Source of the DNA: Athripsodes cinereus
Lineage: Eukaryota > Arthropoda > Insecta > Trichoptera > Leptoceridae
Direction of reading: 5' to 3'
Assembly (NCBI GenBank): GCA_947579605.1
Contig: OX388314.1
Coordinates: 186,001-250,000, forward strand
Length of the DNA stretch: 64,000 bases
The stretch's first letter is position 1, and each line of letters opens with the position of its first letter. Below, piece after piece: positions 11,219-21,795 of this stretch. The notes below the pieces were generated by a model, which made no database searches, was not told the origin of the DNA, and worked only from the letters and a program-made list of their open reading frames with translations. A program made the translations under genes and the position numbers.

Positions 11219-11533
11219 GATTAAAATGAATTGTAAATGAAACATTTATTTAGTACTTTCGCTGTGACTTTATTGATCACGAACCGGCTTTAAATATATT
11301 GATGACAAATATAGTAAGTGTGTCATTTATAATAATTTAACATGAATGAACCTTCGGTCAAAAATATTGACTTTTAAAATGTTACAGTTATAAGTATTAA
11401 TTAAAAAAAAAACAGTTACTATGTTTTGACACACTATGTAACAAAGATATGGAATGTCAAAACTTTAAAAAATATTGTTTCATTTAAAATTAATACATAG
11501 TTTTACAAAAAAAAGGTAAATAAGATACAAGAT
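11219..11533. other. 3' flank of PRMT7
   Basis: AT-rich sequence between the Tigger remnant and the PRMT7 stop codon, probably including the PRMT7 3' untranslated region. No other feature is visible. Confidence 0.4.
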
Positions 11534-14500
11534 TTAAATTAATTTTACCAATATCTTAACTCCTTGCCGTGTTTGGGAATCCCAAGAAACTCTTTGGTTG
11601 ATGATAGGTTGGCTAGTCGGTCCAGTGGATACATTATTACGAGAATCATCATCTAAACTCCACTCCACCCACAAGACAAATCCATTATAGGTAGCACCAC
11701 TGAAATGTTTCAGCAATCACATAATATTCTCCAAAAATATGCACATATAACAAATTTCAATATCACCACAAAATCCTCACATTTGGCAATCCTTTTTTCC
11801 AGTGTTGGATGTTACTTGCTGTGTGTCTTTTAGGGTTACCTCCAGTATCTGAACTGGCTCTGATCTACACAGACAGGGATACTCCCATAGAGGCTGTGGT
11901 TCTATCTCATCATCACTTATTGCTCTAGAATTCTGAAATATATAACAGGAACACATTAAAATATAGATCCAAATTCAATTTGTATGTTTGTTTACATCAA
12001 CCATCAAATTCAATAAATGTAATATTCAGAAAATCAAACATAAAAATATTTCCATAATAAAAATATTAAATTGAATAAAAAATGTTTCAATTTGAAAAAA
12101 ATAAATTCATTAAACGTGGACACTGCGAGCTCGTGCATTGGATTGAAAATGGGACCAACGAGTCGATCCTCAGGGAGCTTAACATCTCTACACGACTCAT
12201 TCGGACACATTGCAAGAAGGGAGATCACTCGAGGTTGACACAGATGGCCTATTGAATGATGCATGATGGTCATGATCCTGAGAAGTGAGGGACCAATGAA
12301 GATGATGATGGCAGTACAACATAAAATGGTGATTCTCATTTGTGAATAACTTACTTTGATAAGTTGATCGAAAAGCTTCATATCAATGTTTTCACACACA
12401 TTCAAAGGTGCCTTAATTTTATGGAGGTCCAAGAACTCTACAGCCATCGTCCACAAAGTACACCTGCCAGGAATGACGGTGAGGTTAAGAGACATATTGA
12501 ATTCCTCCTTGTATTTGTGCAGTATGTGGCCCGAGTGCAAGTTGTCCCACGGGAGGAGGGCTGTGTGGTAATCTGGGTCTCCCAAAACAATTGATACATC
12601 TTTAATATCACTCGACTGAATCAGTGATTGAATGTCTTCTACTACTTGTACATTATTCAATTGATTGTAGTCAATGTAACTATTTAATATCCTTTTTGAA
12701 ATAATACCAGTCTCTAGGTAAAAAACTCTCTTGGCCCCCATCTTGGCAGCTGCCAGCCCCAACACGGAAGAGCCGTTAAAGCAGAGGACCACAGAATCCT
12801 TGTTCACATTACTATGCAACACCCTCAACATTTTCTTATTCCTAACACTGTCATTAATATATGCAATGTGAGTCCTGGAGTTGGTCATGTGAATTCCACA
12901 AGTACACACGGGACGCTGGATGAAAACTTCATTACGAGAAAGCTCCTCCTTGTTTGCGATGTTACCAGCGACTACATTAAACCAAAGAGAAAATTCATCT
13001 TGCGAGGAAACTAGGGTGAGAAGGTCCCCCTGGTTGACAGCAAGGGGAGTGGGAAAGTAATAGACAGCCTGCATCCAGTGATCTCTCCAGGGAATAGTGT
13101 CCTGAGGGTAGCGCACTGACACATTTGCGTCTGAGTGGTTCCACCACGGAGCACAGCTAAGCACTGTGTTCCCTGAAAATATATGTAATATAAAGATAAA
13201 TATTAAGTTTTACAAAATAAACAATAATAAAATACAACATACAAATTACTTACGTCTTATTTTATATTACAAAATTTTCTTACAAAACACTAATTGTGCT
13301 ATATATATACATATGTATTGGCCGTATTGTTCAATGGATTGAGTAAATAAATTAAGTTGGAGCAAGACTAGAATAAAAATTAACAAATAAAATATACATA
13401 GGTTGATGATGATTATGGATGATTTTGTTTTGACGCCGTTTAACAGTCCCTAGACCGTCTCAAGAGCGCCTATTATTTTTATTTAACTATTATAAAATTT
13501 TGAAAACACTTGTGATTGTCACAAATTTGACTAAGAATCAAATTAATACCTTTATAAAATTAGTCAAATTAAATAATATTATATTTTGAAAGACAAACAA
13601 AAATATTGGAATGCCAGTTATAGAAAGTCAATAAAAAGTTTAATAATGTGTCAAGAATGTAAAATTGTAAGACTGTAAAGTAAGGAGATGACAAGTGACC
13701 TATGTGGTGTTAAACAAAGCTTCAAAGATCTTGAGGTACATAAAACATACATACCGTCTGTATCCATCACCAGGTCCCACCACATAAAAACCATCTGTGC
13801 ATTGCCTGTGACCAGAGCTGTGAGTGTATTGGCTTTAGTGATATTTTTTGGAAGGGAAGTCTTTCCAGACCAGTCGTAGTGCAAGACAGCCAGTGGCTTT
13901 GAGATTTCCTTGAAATGAGTGCGCTCTAACTGACTCAACTGTATGTCATGCACAGCAGCGGAGCCACTGCACTGCTTAACTTCGATAGGAGTCCTGACGA
14001 GTATGTCTCCATCATCATCAGCAATATCCATCACCTTGTTCCATTTCTGTAATTTAGGGCACTCCACTACTTGAGCATATATGGTAGCAGAGTGTGGAAC
14101 TACTATACAGTCCTCTTCTAAGAGGAACTGATGGGCATGTGTAAAGGTCTCCAAGGCACCCTCTCCAATAAGCTCAGTGTCAAACACTTCAGTGACCAAT
14201 ATGTTAGCTTTCTTCTCCATGTCCCATCCTTCTCCAACGACTATATCTGTGGACCTCTTGGGGATTAGTTTTATTAGGTTTTCGAAGCCATTATCTTTAA
14301 TTATTTTAAGTGCACATTCAGACATTGGTTGGAATGCTTCACAAGCCACTATACTGTCAGCTCCACACTGAGCTGCCATGATTGATAAAAGTCCCGTTCC
14401 TGTGCCTGTGAAAATTATTCATATAATAATAATAAACTTTATTAACAGAGCAGACAAAATTAAATAACAATACAATTTACTGTTCTACTACAACTACTAT

Positions 14501-15157
14501 ACCATCACGGCATATTCCACAAGTGGGGTAGTCAGCAAATTCTGTCTTATCTGTGTCATAAAAAATTAAGGTATTCAGGATGGGTGGCAAACTTTATAGC
14601 TGAATTTAAGATATGAATTCTTTATTTTTTTTAACACATGCCTTTTACAGAAAACTCAAAAATTTACATTAGATAAAACAAAAGTAGGACATTTACTGTA
14701 CAGTGCTTAAACATTGATAAAAAAAGCCTAGCATTGTGAATAGAAAATGATGAAAAATAAAATTCTGAGTAATGAGAAGGAATCAAAAACAGTTTGATGC
14801 CACCCGACCTCAACAGGAGATCATGAACTGAAACCACTTCAGATATTTTGGAAGGCAAAGATCCATAAATATCTCGTACAGAAAGGAAATAATAAAACAT
14901 CACATATCTTCCACGGAAAACATTAAAAAAGTAATTAAGTTACCAATATCCAAGACATTTGCTTGTTTTCCTGAGGAATGCATTTTTTCAATAGCTGCCT
15001 TCAGACCAGCGAAATATTTCTGATTTCTCTCTGTGTCATGCAGCATGTCAGCAAATGCTGCACGAGCAATTTCTTGATGATAATCATAAGAGTCATCCTT
15101 CACGTCCCACTCTAGTGTCCCTGTCATTCCATTTATTTTCTGAGTGAACACCACCAT
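11534..15157 (-). CDS. PRMT7: Protein arginine methyltransferase 7
   Basis: Five exons on the minus strand (14944-15157, 13755-14405, 12355-13172, 11781-11932, 11534-11699) join in frame through GT-AG introns to give about 666 residues; the human protein is 692. PRMT7 monomethylates arginines in histones, Sm and other proteins, using S-adenosylmethionine. It has two tandem methyltransferase modules. The first is well conserved: DYHQEIARAAFADMLHD, the SAM loop DIGTGTGLLSIMAA assembled across the first intron, CEAFQPM, and the acidic loop LVTEVFDTELIGEGAL. The WWD block precedes the second module, which has PWRDHWMQAVYYFP and a weak SAM site (CFNGSSVLGLAAAKMGA), as usual in this family. LWEYPC lies in exon 4. 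The start is set at MVVFTQK, matching the family N-terminus. The frame is open upstream to an acceptor-like TTTACAG near 15190, so a few residues from an upstream exon are possible. Introns hold LINE and other repeat tails. Confidence 0.93.
13424..13485 (-). repeat. LINE 3'-end fragment in PRMT7 intron
   Basis: The words ACGCCGTTTAA, GTCTCAAGAGCGCC and nearby bases match the terminal part of the LINE fragment at 33.67-33.71 kb. It lies in the intron between PRMT7 exons 2 and 3. Confidence 0.5.
14495..14640. repeat. Dispersed repeat in PRMT7 intron 1
   Basis: The sequence CCATCACGGCATATTCCACA followed by AGTGGGGTAG, then TTAAGGTATTCAGGATGGGT and GGCAAAC, recurs in the same order at 34.13-34.25 kb and in part at 15.48-15.57 and 9.71 kb. 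The first part is the complement of the RTE LINE 3' end at 54.58 and 57.09 kb, so these are probably LINE-derived. Confidence 0.5.
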
Positions 15158-15756
15158 TCTGTGGGGTGTTTCTAGCCACGCTGTCTTCTGTAAATTATGG
15201 TTTGTGGATGGAACAAATAAAACTAGAATAAAGTTGATTAAAATCATAAATAGAAGCAAAATGTGAATCTGTGTAACCACTGACCTTTAATAAAGACTGG
15301 AAATTCAAAGAAAATAAGTAATGTGACAAACAAATATTACAGTCACTCAATTAATAGTATCAGCAGCGAAATTGCCATCCACACTTCACAGCATCATACA
15401 GCCAAATAAGTTATCATCACACCAAAACTTAGCAATCTAATGCCGGGAAAAATTCACCTATCCAGATACACAGGATATTAAAGGAGGCCGTCTTTCCTGT
15501 GCCAATAAAAAAATAAAGACATTCAAGATGGGTGGCAAACATCATTGCTGAATTTGAGGAAATATCTGTGTTCAAAAACTCTCTAACAATATTACAAATA
15601 TTTAATACAGTCGATTTTTAATTTTGTGTCGTTTATATACCAAGCATCTCAATTTATCAAGTTTAAGACATTATCTGCACATCATAATATAAATATCAAA
15701 AAATACATAGATTAACTAAAAATCTTGGATACATGTACCAGGTACCTATAGGTACA
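15158..15756. other. PRMT7 5' flank with a dispersed repeat
   Basis: This probably contains the PRMT7 upstream intron or 5' untranslated region. A dispersed repeat copy is at 15480-15570 (CCGTCTTTCCTGTGCCAATA, then AAGATGGGTGGCAAAC). No coding sequence is recognised. Confidence 0.4.
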
Positions 15757-15975
15757 TATCCACATCAGAAGTTACATTATAATGTATAAATATTTATGTA
15801 TCCACATCAGAAGTTACATTATAATGTATAAATATTTATGTATCCACATCAGAAGTTACATTATAATGTATAAATATTTATGTATCCACATCAGAAGTTA
15901 CATTATAATGTATAAATATTTATGTATCCACATCAGAAGTTACATTATAATGTATAAATATTTATGTATCCACGT
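15757..15975. repeat. 42-bp minisatellite, about 5.2 copies
   Basis: Nearly identical units of 42 bp, each containing TCCACATCAGAAGTTACATT followed by ATAATGTATAAATATTTATG, are repeated head to tail. Because 42 is a multiple of three, the array reads as a repeating 14-residue peptide on the plus strand, but this is a by-product of the period. The last unit diverges (CACGTCAAAAAG). Confidence 0.9.
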
Positions 15976-16860
15976 CAAAAAGTAAAACATAATATAATTT
16001 TCAAAAATAATATTTTTTCAATGACAATAATAAAACAAAACATGATATAAGTAAAATAAACGGTTTTTAGGTCCCTTCTGAATGTCCTAAGATCCAGCAC
16101 CTGCCTAAGCTCCAGAGGTGGGGTCCCGCAATATAATTTCATAGCAATCAGTCTTACACAAATGTTAGCTAAAAAATTATAGGTTCAAATCTCACTACAG
16201 TATCTCCTTGTAGAAGCATTCATAAAAGTATGTTACCCTTGATACCAAATGCATTGATGGAGGGTTTATTACAAGTGCGCCTTTAGACAACAATGGTCGT
16301 TTTGTGTTTATAATTACTAAACTTGAAGGACAAGTAGGTTTTTATAATTGTAGCGTCCTGTTATGATTTTGCCAGGAATATAGGATGCACAATACTTAAA
16401 TGTATGTTAGAGCAAGGAAGACCATAACCATCGACACCCAACATAATGTTAGGTATGGAGTGAAACAGCATATTATTTATTTTGCAACATGTTTTCTGAG
16501 AAAATTGTTACTACTTTACTTATCTATTAGGTCAATGTGTGAAATAGAAATTCATATTGCTTATAAAATAGGTATTACCTGAAATGATAGAATCCTTGGA
16601 TTAAAAAGAGTTTTAATTACACGATAGATCAAAAACATGCGTACTAGTGTTATAAGTCTTGATAAATGATAACCGACTGCTTAGTGCTTAACACTTAGTA
16701 AAAAGTACCGGTAAGATAGATGGAATATAAAACATAACCTTATTTTATATTTCCAAAAATCAAACGACATTGACGTTTCGTAATTTATAAGACGTGAACA
16801 GCGATTGCACATTAATGTCATTAATTTACACAAACCATAGATTTAAATAAAATTATTTAC
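15976..16860. other. Intergenic, no gene recognised
   Basis: AT-rich stretch between the minisatellite and the 110-bp array. Nothing is recognisable. Confidence 0.35.
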
Positions 16861-16869
16861 TAGTATTGT

Positions 16870-17515
16870 TCAGAATCTGAGTATTCGTTTTTATGTATTC
16901 GTTCTTCAACTTAACTCGAAGAACTAAATCCTCAATGTCAAATCTGTTCGGTCTTTTTCGTTCTTTTGGGAAAAATTACATTAAAGTACTATATTTTCAA
17001 AGAAACTAAGGTTTAACATCGCGTGGCAAATAAAGTCACGAACGAGATTTAAATCTTCGTGTGTGTTTTTTTTTTGGAAAAAAAACCTTAAGATACTCTA
17101 TTTTCAAAGATACTAAGGTTTCATATTGCGTGTCAAACGTTGAGAACGAGATTCTTGGATTTAAATCTACGTGTTATTATTTTGGAAAAAACGCCATTGG
17201 AGTATTCTATTTTCAAAGGAATTAAGGTTTTATATCGCGTGTCAAATGTAACAAACATGATTCAAAGATTTAAATCTTTGTGAAGTTGTTTTGGTAAAAA
17301 TACCATTAGAATACTCTATTTACAAAGAGACTAAGGTTTAAAATCGCGTGACATATATCACAAACGAGATTTAAGGATTTAAATCTTCGTGTCGTCTTTT
17401 GGGAAAAAGGCCTTTAAAATACTTTATTTTCAAAGAGACTAAGGTGAAAATCGCGTGACAAATTCCACGAACGAGAACGAATACTAAGAACGAATTGTTT
17501 TGAAGAACGATGTCT
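16870..17515. repeat. Diverged ~110-bp tandem array with inverted flanks
   Basis: Five degenerate units with a period of about 107-111 bp run from about 16960 to 17490. Each has the order GGAAAAA, CTATTTTCAAAGA, ACTAAGGTTT, ATCGCGTG, CACGAACGAGATT, GATTTAAATCTTCGTG. The array is bracketed by related words in inverted orientation, TCGTTCTTCAACTTAACTCG on the left and GAATTGTTTTGAAGAACGA on the right, so it could be the inside of a TIR element with subterminal repeats. It lies between PRMT7 and Uev1A, which are transcribed away from each other. Confidence 0.65.
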
Positions 17516-18219
17516 CAAGTACCGATTACTGAAAAAGAACTGGATTTACCAATACTATTATTTACTCCGTGTGGTGATCCTGTGTAGAATGTTGTCAAGC
17601 TTAAAATATGTCGATGTATCTGACGTAGGGCTGGTAGATTGGCAAAGAAACGAAAAAACCTCCCACAATAAAACAACCATAATTTATACAATTTATGCCT
17701 TTACTCAAATTTCTCAAATCAATCGAATTATTGATATTCTTTTGCTCATACTAAAGTTATTATTTTTACGAACGAATTATCCAAATAAGTAGATAATTTA
17801 GAAATTAGTAAGTAGATTTAAACGTCGTAGGTACGCTTATACTTTATATTATATTATTATGATATTATTATACATCACAATTAACTCGTTACATTCTTTT
17901 TACAAGAAATAAATTGAGTAAAAATGGCACAGAATCAAACTAAATATAATTATATACTTTCAGACAATTATTTAAGTATATTTTTTTATTTCTTTATTTG
18001 GCATGTATTTATGCGAAGACTAGCAACATTATCGTACCTCGCCGTGCGGAAGGTCGGTAAAAGTTTGCTTGCCGCATATTTAGCGAAATTAAATAAATTA
18101 ATTATATAGTATTGCAATTTTTTAGTTCAACTTCGTAGCGTAGCTTTCAATTGCGTAGGTTTTCGTTCAAACTACTGATATTCAAAATATCGTTTGTTTG
18201 TACAGATATCCGATAAATC
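17516..18219. other. Upstream region of Uev1A
   Basis: AT-rich sequence that should include the Uev1A promoter and 5' untranslated region. No specific promoter element can be defended by eye. Confidence 0.35.
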
Positions 18220-19323
18220 ATGGCGGTGCAGTCATCAGGCGTTGGTAAGCAATATCGTCCTACTTCGTTACTTTTATTTTTACGGCAATGTTGGACATAA
18301 AGTCTTTTCATGTGGATCTTAGTAATACGGGAAAGCATTTCAAAGTTTATATAAATATTATGATGAGGTGTCTCGTGGTACACCCCTCCCTGTATTTTGG
18401 TTGCCAGTGCCCCTGCTTCCTGGGCAAATGTCATTTTGTGTTATTGACCGATTCAATGTGCATTTTATCGCGAGAATAGCTCTAGTATCGCGTTTAATTG
18501 TATAATTTTATCCTTGTGCTTGGTGTAATACGATAAACACTAAGAATGTACAATTAACAAATATTCATTGATGGTTGGTGTACATTGTGCAGATATATTG
18601 TATAGGGATGTATTATAGAGGGGCATAGAGACTATAGGCTATTAGAGAAGAGTTGACATTGAGAGAGAACACAGATTTTTCTGTTGGGATTGGGAGGTTA
18701 CTGCCTATTTAGATATTATTTTAGAACTTTTATAGGGGGTGGGGACCCTTCTGTAATGTGTATGCTGTTGGTTAACTGAGTAGTGAATAGTCCAACTAAT
18801 TAGACATGTTTTGACATAATGTTGCAGTGGTTCCCCGTAACTTCCGTTTGCTAGAGGAACTGGAGCAGGGACAGAAGGGTGTTGGAGATGGTACCATCTC
18901 ATGGGGATTGGAGAAAGATGATGATATGACCCTCACACACTGGACTGGGATGATCATTGGCCCCCCTAGGGTTAGTGACCACCTCTATATAAATATTCAG
19001 TTATTACTTGTTAGTGCCTATTATTCCATATGTATGTTAATTTGTTTGTGTTTCAGACTCCTTATGAGAATAGAATGTATTCACTTAAAATAGAATGTGG
19101 TGCTCGATACCCAGACGATGCACCCACAGCCAAATTCCTATCTAGAATAAACATTAACTGCATAAATACATCTAACGGAGTGGTGGACAATCGGCAGGTG
19201 CCCATCTTGGCTCGGTGGCAACGCGACTACACTATCAAGACTGTGCTGCAGGAGTTGCGCCGTATCATGACACTCAAGGAAAACATGAAACTGTCACAGC
19301 CCCCAGAAGGCAGCACATTCTAG
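18220..19323 (+). CDS. Uev1A: Ubiquitin-conjugating enzyme variant Uev1A (UBE2V)
   Basis: Three exons (18220-18244, 18828-18970, 19057-19323) encode 144 residues, the usual UEV length. The protein begins MAVQSSG, then [35 protein letters not shown], and in the last exon [25 protein letters not shown] and QPPEG near the C-terminus. UEVs pair with the E2 Ubc13 to build Lys63-linked ubiquitin chains for DNA damage tolerance and NF-kB/Imd and JNK signalling. As expected for a UEV, the E2 active-site cysteine is absent. The nearest Cys (in INCINTSNG) aligns with the HPN asparagine of true E2s and not with the catalytic position, so it should not be read as an active site. The donor of exon 2 is GTTAGT. 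The first exon encodes only eight residues plus one base, a family-like arrangement that automated callers easily miss. Confidence 0.96.
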
Positions 19324-20040
19324 CCTGGGCTCTAAATCTCCTCCCCTAACCTTCCTTCCCCTTCCCAAACACACACTCATGCACCACACACAACAATGGT
19401 AACGCTTTTCTAGCACAGATTCCAGTCCTACGTCTCCATGTTACTGGACCTGATCCTACAGATCTCCTCCCCAAGTTCTCCTCACAATCTGATTGTCGTC
19501 ATAATTGTTTCTCTAACAACATTGTTATTACACTATGTCACTTGACAGCCATTGATAAAAAGGATTGTTATATTATTGAAAGACAAGCCTAATGTACATT
19601 ATGTACCAGTCACTTGTCTCCAAATTCACTCCATTGAGTAAAATTGTTGTAATTGCTATTATATACCAGCTAACACAGAATATCCTTTGTTTTAATATTA
19701 TATGTATATAATAAGTGAAGGTTGCTAGATTATCATAACCCAGGCTTGCTTAACCTTCTTACATTGATAAAAGATTAAAGGAACCCTTGTGCATCGCCCG
19801 GGGGTTTTTGTCTCCTCGTTGGTGGTTTAGTACTGAGGGTTGTGTTGAGTTTTGTGATGTTGAAGTGGATATGCGATTCCTTTTTGCATTTGATGATATT
19901 TACTTATTATTGTTGTGTTTATTATGTTTTATACTGTTGTGAGTCACAGTGATTCTGATCTAATTCTACGGAGATTCCAATACTGCTATTCTGTTTTCAT
20001 CGCTTGTAATGCTTTCTGATTGTATAATAAATTGTACTTA
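19324..20040 (+). other. Uev1A 3' untranslated region (probable)
   Basis: Sequence downstream of the stop contains C-rich then T/A-rich blocks and a candidate polyadenylation signal AATAAA at 20026-20031. The exact transcript end cannot be seen. Confidence 0.5.
20026..20031 (+). promoter_or_regulatory. Candidate Uev1A polyadenylation signal
   Basis: AATAAA about 700 bp past the Uev1A stop codon, the first good hexamer in a T-rich context. Assigned by position only. Confidence 0.4.
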
Positions 20041-21795
20041 CCAATCGTAAAACAATTTGATATCAAGAAAAAACTTTATGTAAATTTTAGTTAGGGTCTT
20101 GATAATAGAACGTCTAAGGACTCTCCTAAATACACACACACACATTTTTATGTATACCTATTGTTTTGTTAGTTGCATATGGATCAGCGTAACACACCCT
20201 TGCGTGCAGGATGAGTTACAAATTAGGTGATGTTGGGTATGTGACTGTTATATTGAAATGTATATTTTTCATTAAGTTTTTGTACGAGGAATATTTCTAC
20301 ACTTGCTTTCAAACAAAGATTTCTCGGTGCATTTGTTACTGCTCCTTGGAGTCTACGCCACTGGCTACACGAGATAGGGAAGGTCATAGTGCCCCCATTT
20401 TGTCATTGTGGTGAGCTCCTGTTATGTTGTGACGGTGCTCCCAGGTCGCCACTGTCTGCTGTCACTTTGTAAATGCTTATATATCCATAATGTAAACGTA
20501 ACATGTATGAATGTTTATACATATAAGAAGCCTTAATATAAATTGAACATAACCATGTTGTATTGAAGATTCAATATGTTTTATGCTGTGTCTAATAATA
20601 TTAGGTTATAATTTAAATATATACACTGTAAAATATTTAAAAATTCTTTTCATTTCACATCACACCTACCTGCTGCTAACAGCACATTCTAAATGAAAAT
20701 AAAAACAGATGACATTTAAACTTCCTTCTAATACATAATATATTATATAAATAGCAGAGATTTCTAACAAATTACTAAACTAACACATTCCAGGGATGTC
20801 GCATCAATGCATTTTACACAACTATTTAACAATTTTATTGACTACTGTAACTTTGTCGATGCAATGAAAATCTGCCTCCATTATCCGAGGATCCTAAAGA
20901 CCTGATTTTGTGTCATAAACACTCGTAGAACTAAAAATGTGCCACTTTTTTCAGTTTCTACTTTCTAGGCCTAATGTAGCTTTGCTTTTATGCTCCTCAT
21001 AGACCTTTCCTTTGTGTGGTACATGTTTCCACAGACCATGTATCTTATCCATCCCTACAAAGAACTAAGTAGTAGGTTGTATTATTATTTATTCTATGCA
21101 TTCCTATTTATGGTTACATACTCTGAGAAGAAGGCTGAAAGGAAAGGACCTCCAGTAATAACTCAAGTTTAGCAATTAGACTTACTATTTGTGTAAAATA
21201 CTTGTATAATTCATGACACAATACATTCTGTTATGTGCATCACATGTTGGGAACATGAAGGAGAGTAAGTGAATAAGAAAGGTTGAAGGAAAAGTATGAA
21301 CACTCACGTTGTTATATTTTATATATATTTATTAACGAGGCTCGCATTCGTTACAATAAATAATAACAATGTCGTATATCTGTTGAAACATTAGATGATA
21401 AGTTGCTTTCACTTTCCCAAGGGAACTATTCCATTTATTTCTACATGCAGCGGGAGAAATCTCATCTCCACTCCAATCATCACAGCTCATATTTACAAGT
21501 CATTAAAAATTAAATATTCCCATTCGATAAGACGAACATCTCTCACAATGTCACAACTAATTTACTTCCCATCTCATTTCTTCTCTGTGAGAGAGACAAA
21601 GATGTAACATCACAAAGGAAAGTAAAGCAGCATCATAATTTTAAATCACAAATAATTTTATTCGTCCAGATATACTTGACTGTACAACAACAGATGTTAA
21701 ATCTTAAGAATGTTAAAATAATAATAGACGCTACTATGATTAATAAATTGATTTAACATTTAAACTTATGTGAATTTATTTCTAATGAATTGGTT
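20041..21795. other. Intergenic between Uev1A and cytochrome c1
   Basis: No family is recognised. A 60-codon plus frame at 20990-21172 has a hydrophobic middle and a charged end (SEKKAERKGPPVITQV) and an acceptor-like TTTCCACAG inside it, so it could be a terminal exon, but nothing joins to it. A minus-strand hexamer for cytochrome c1 polyadenylation (TTTATT on the plus strand) is at about 21657-21662. Confidence 0.3.

Noticed and set aside
15757..15975. CRISPR-like array or repetitive protein
   Set aside because: The units touch each other with no spacers, and the coding frame exists only because the period is a multiple of three.
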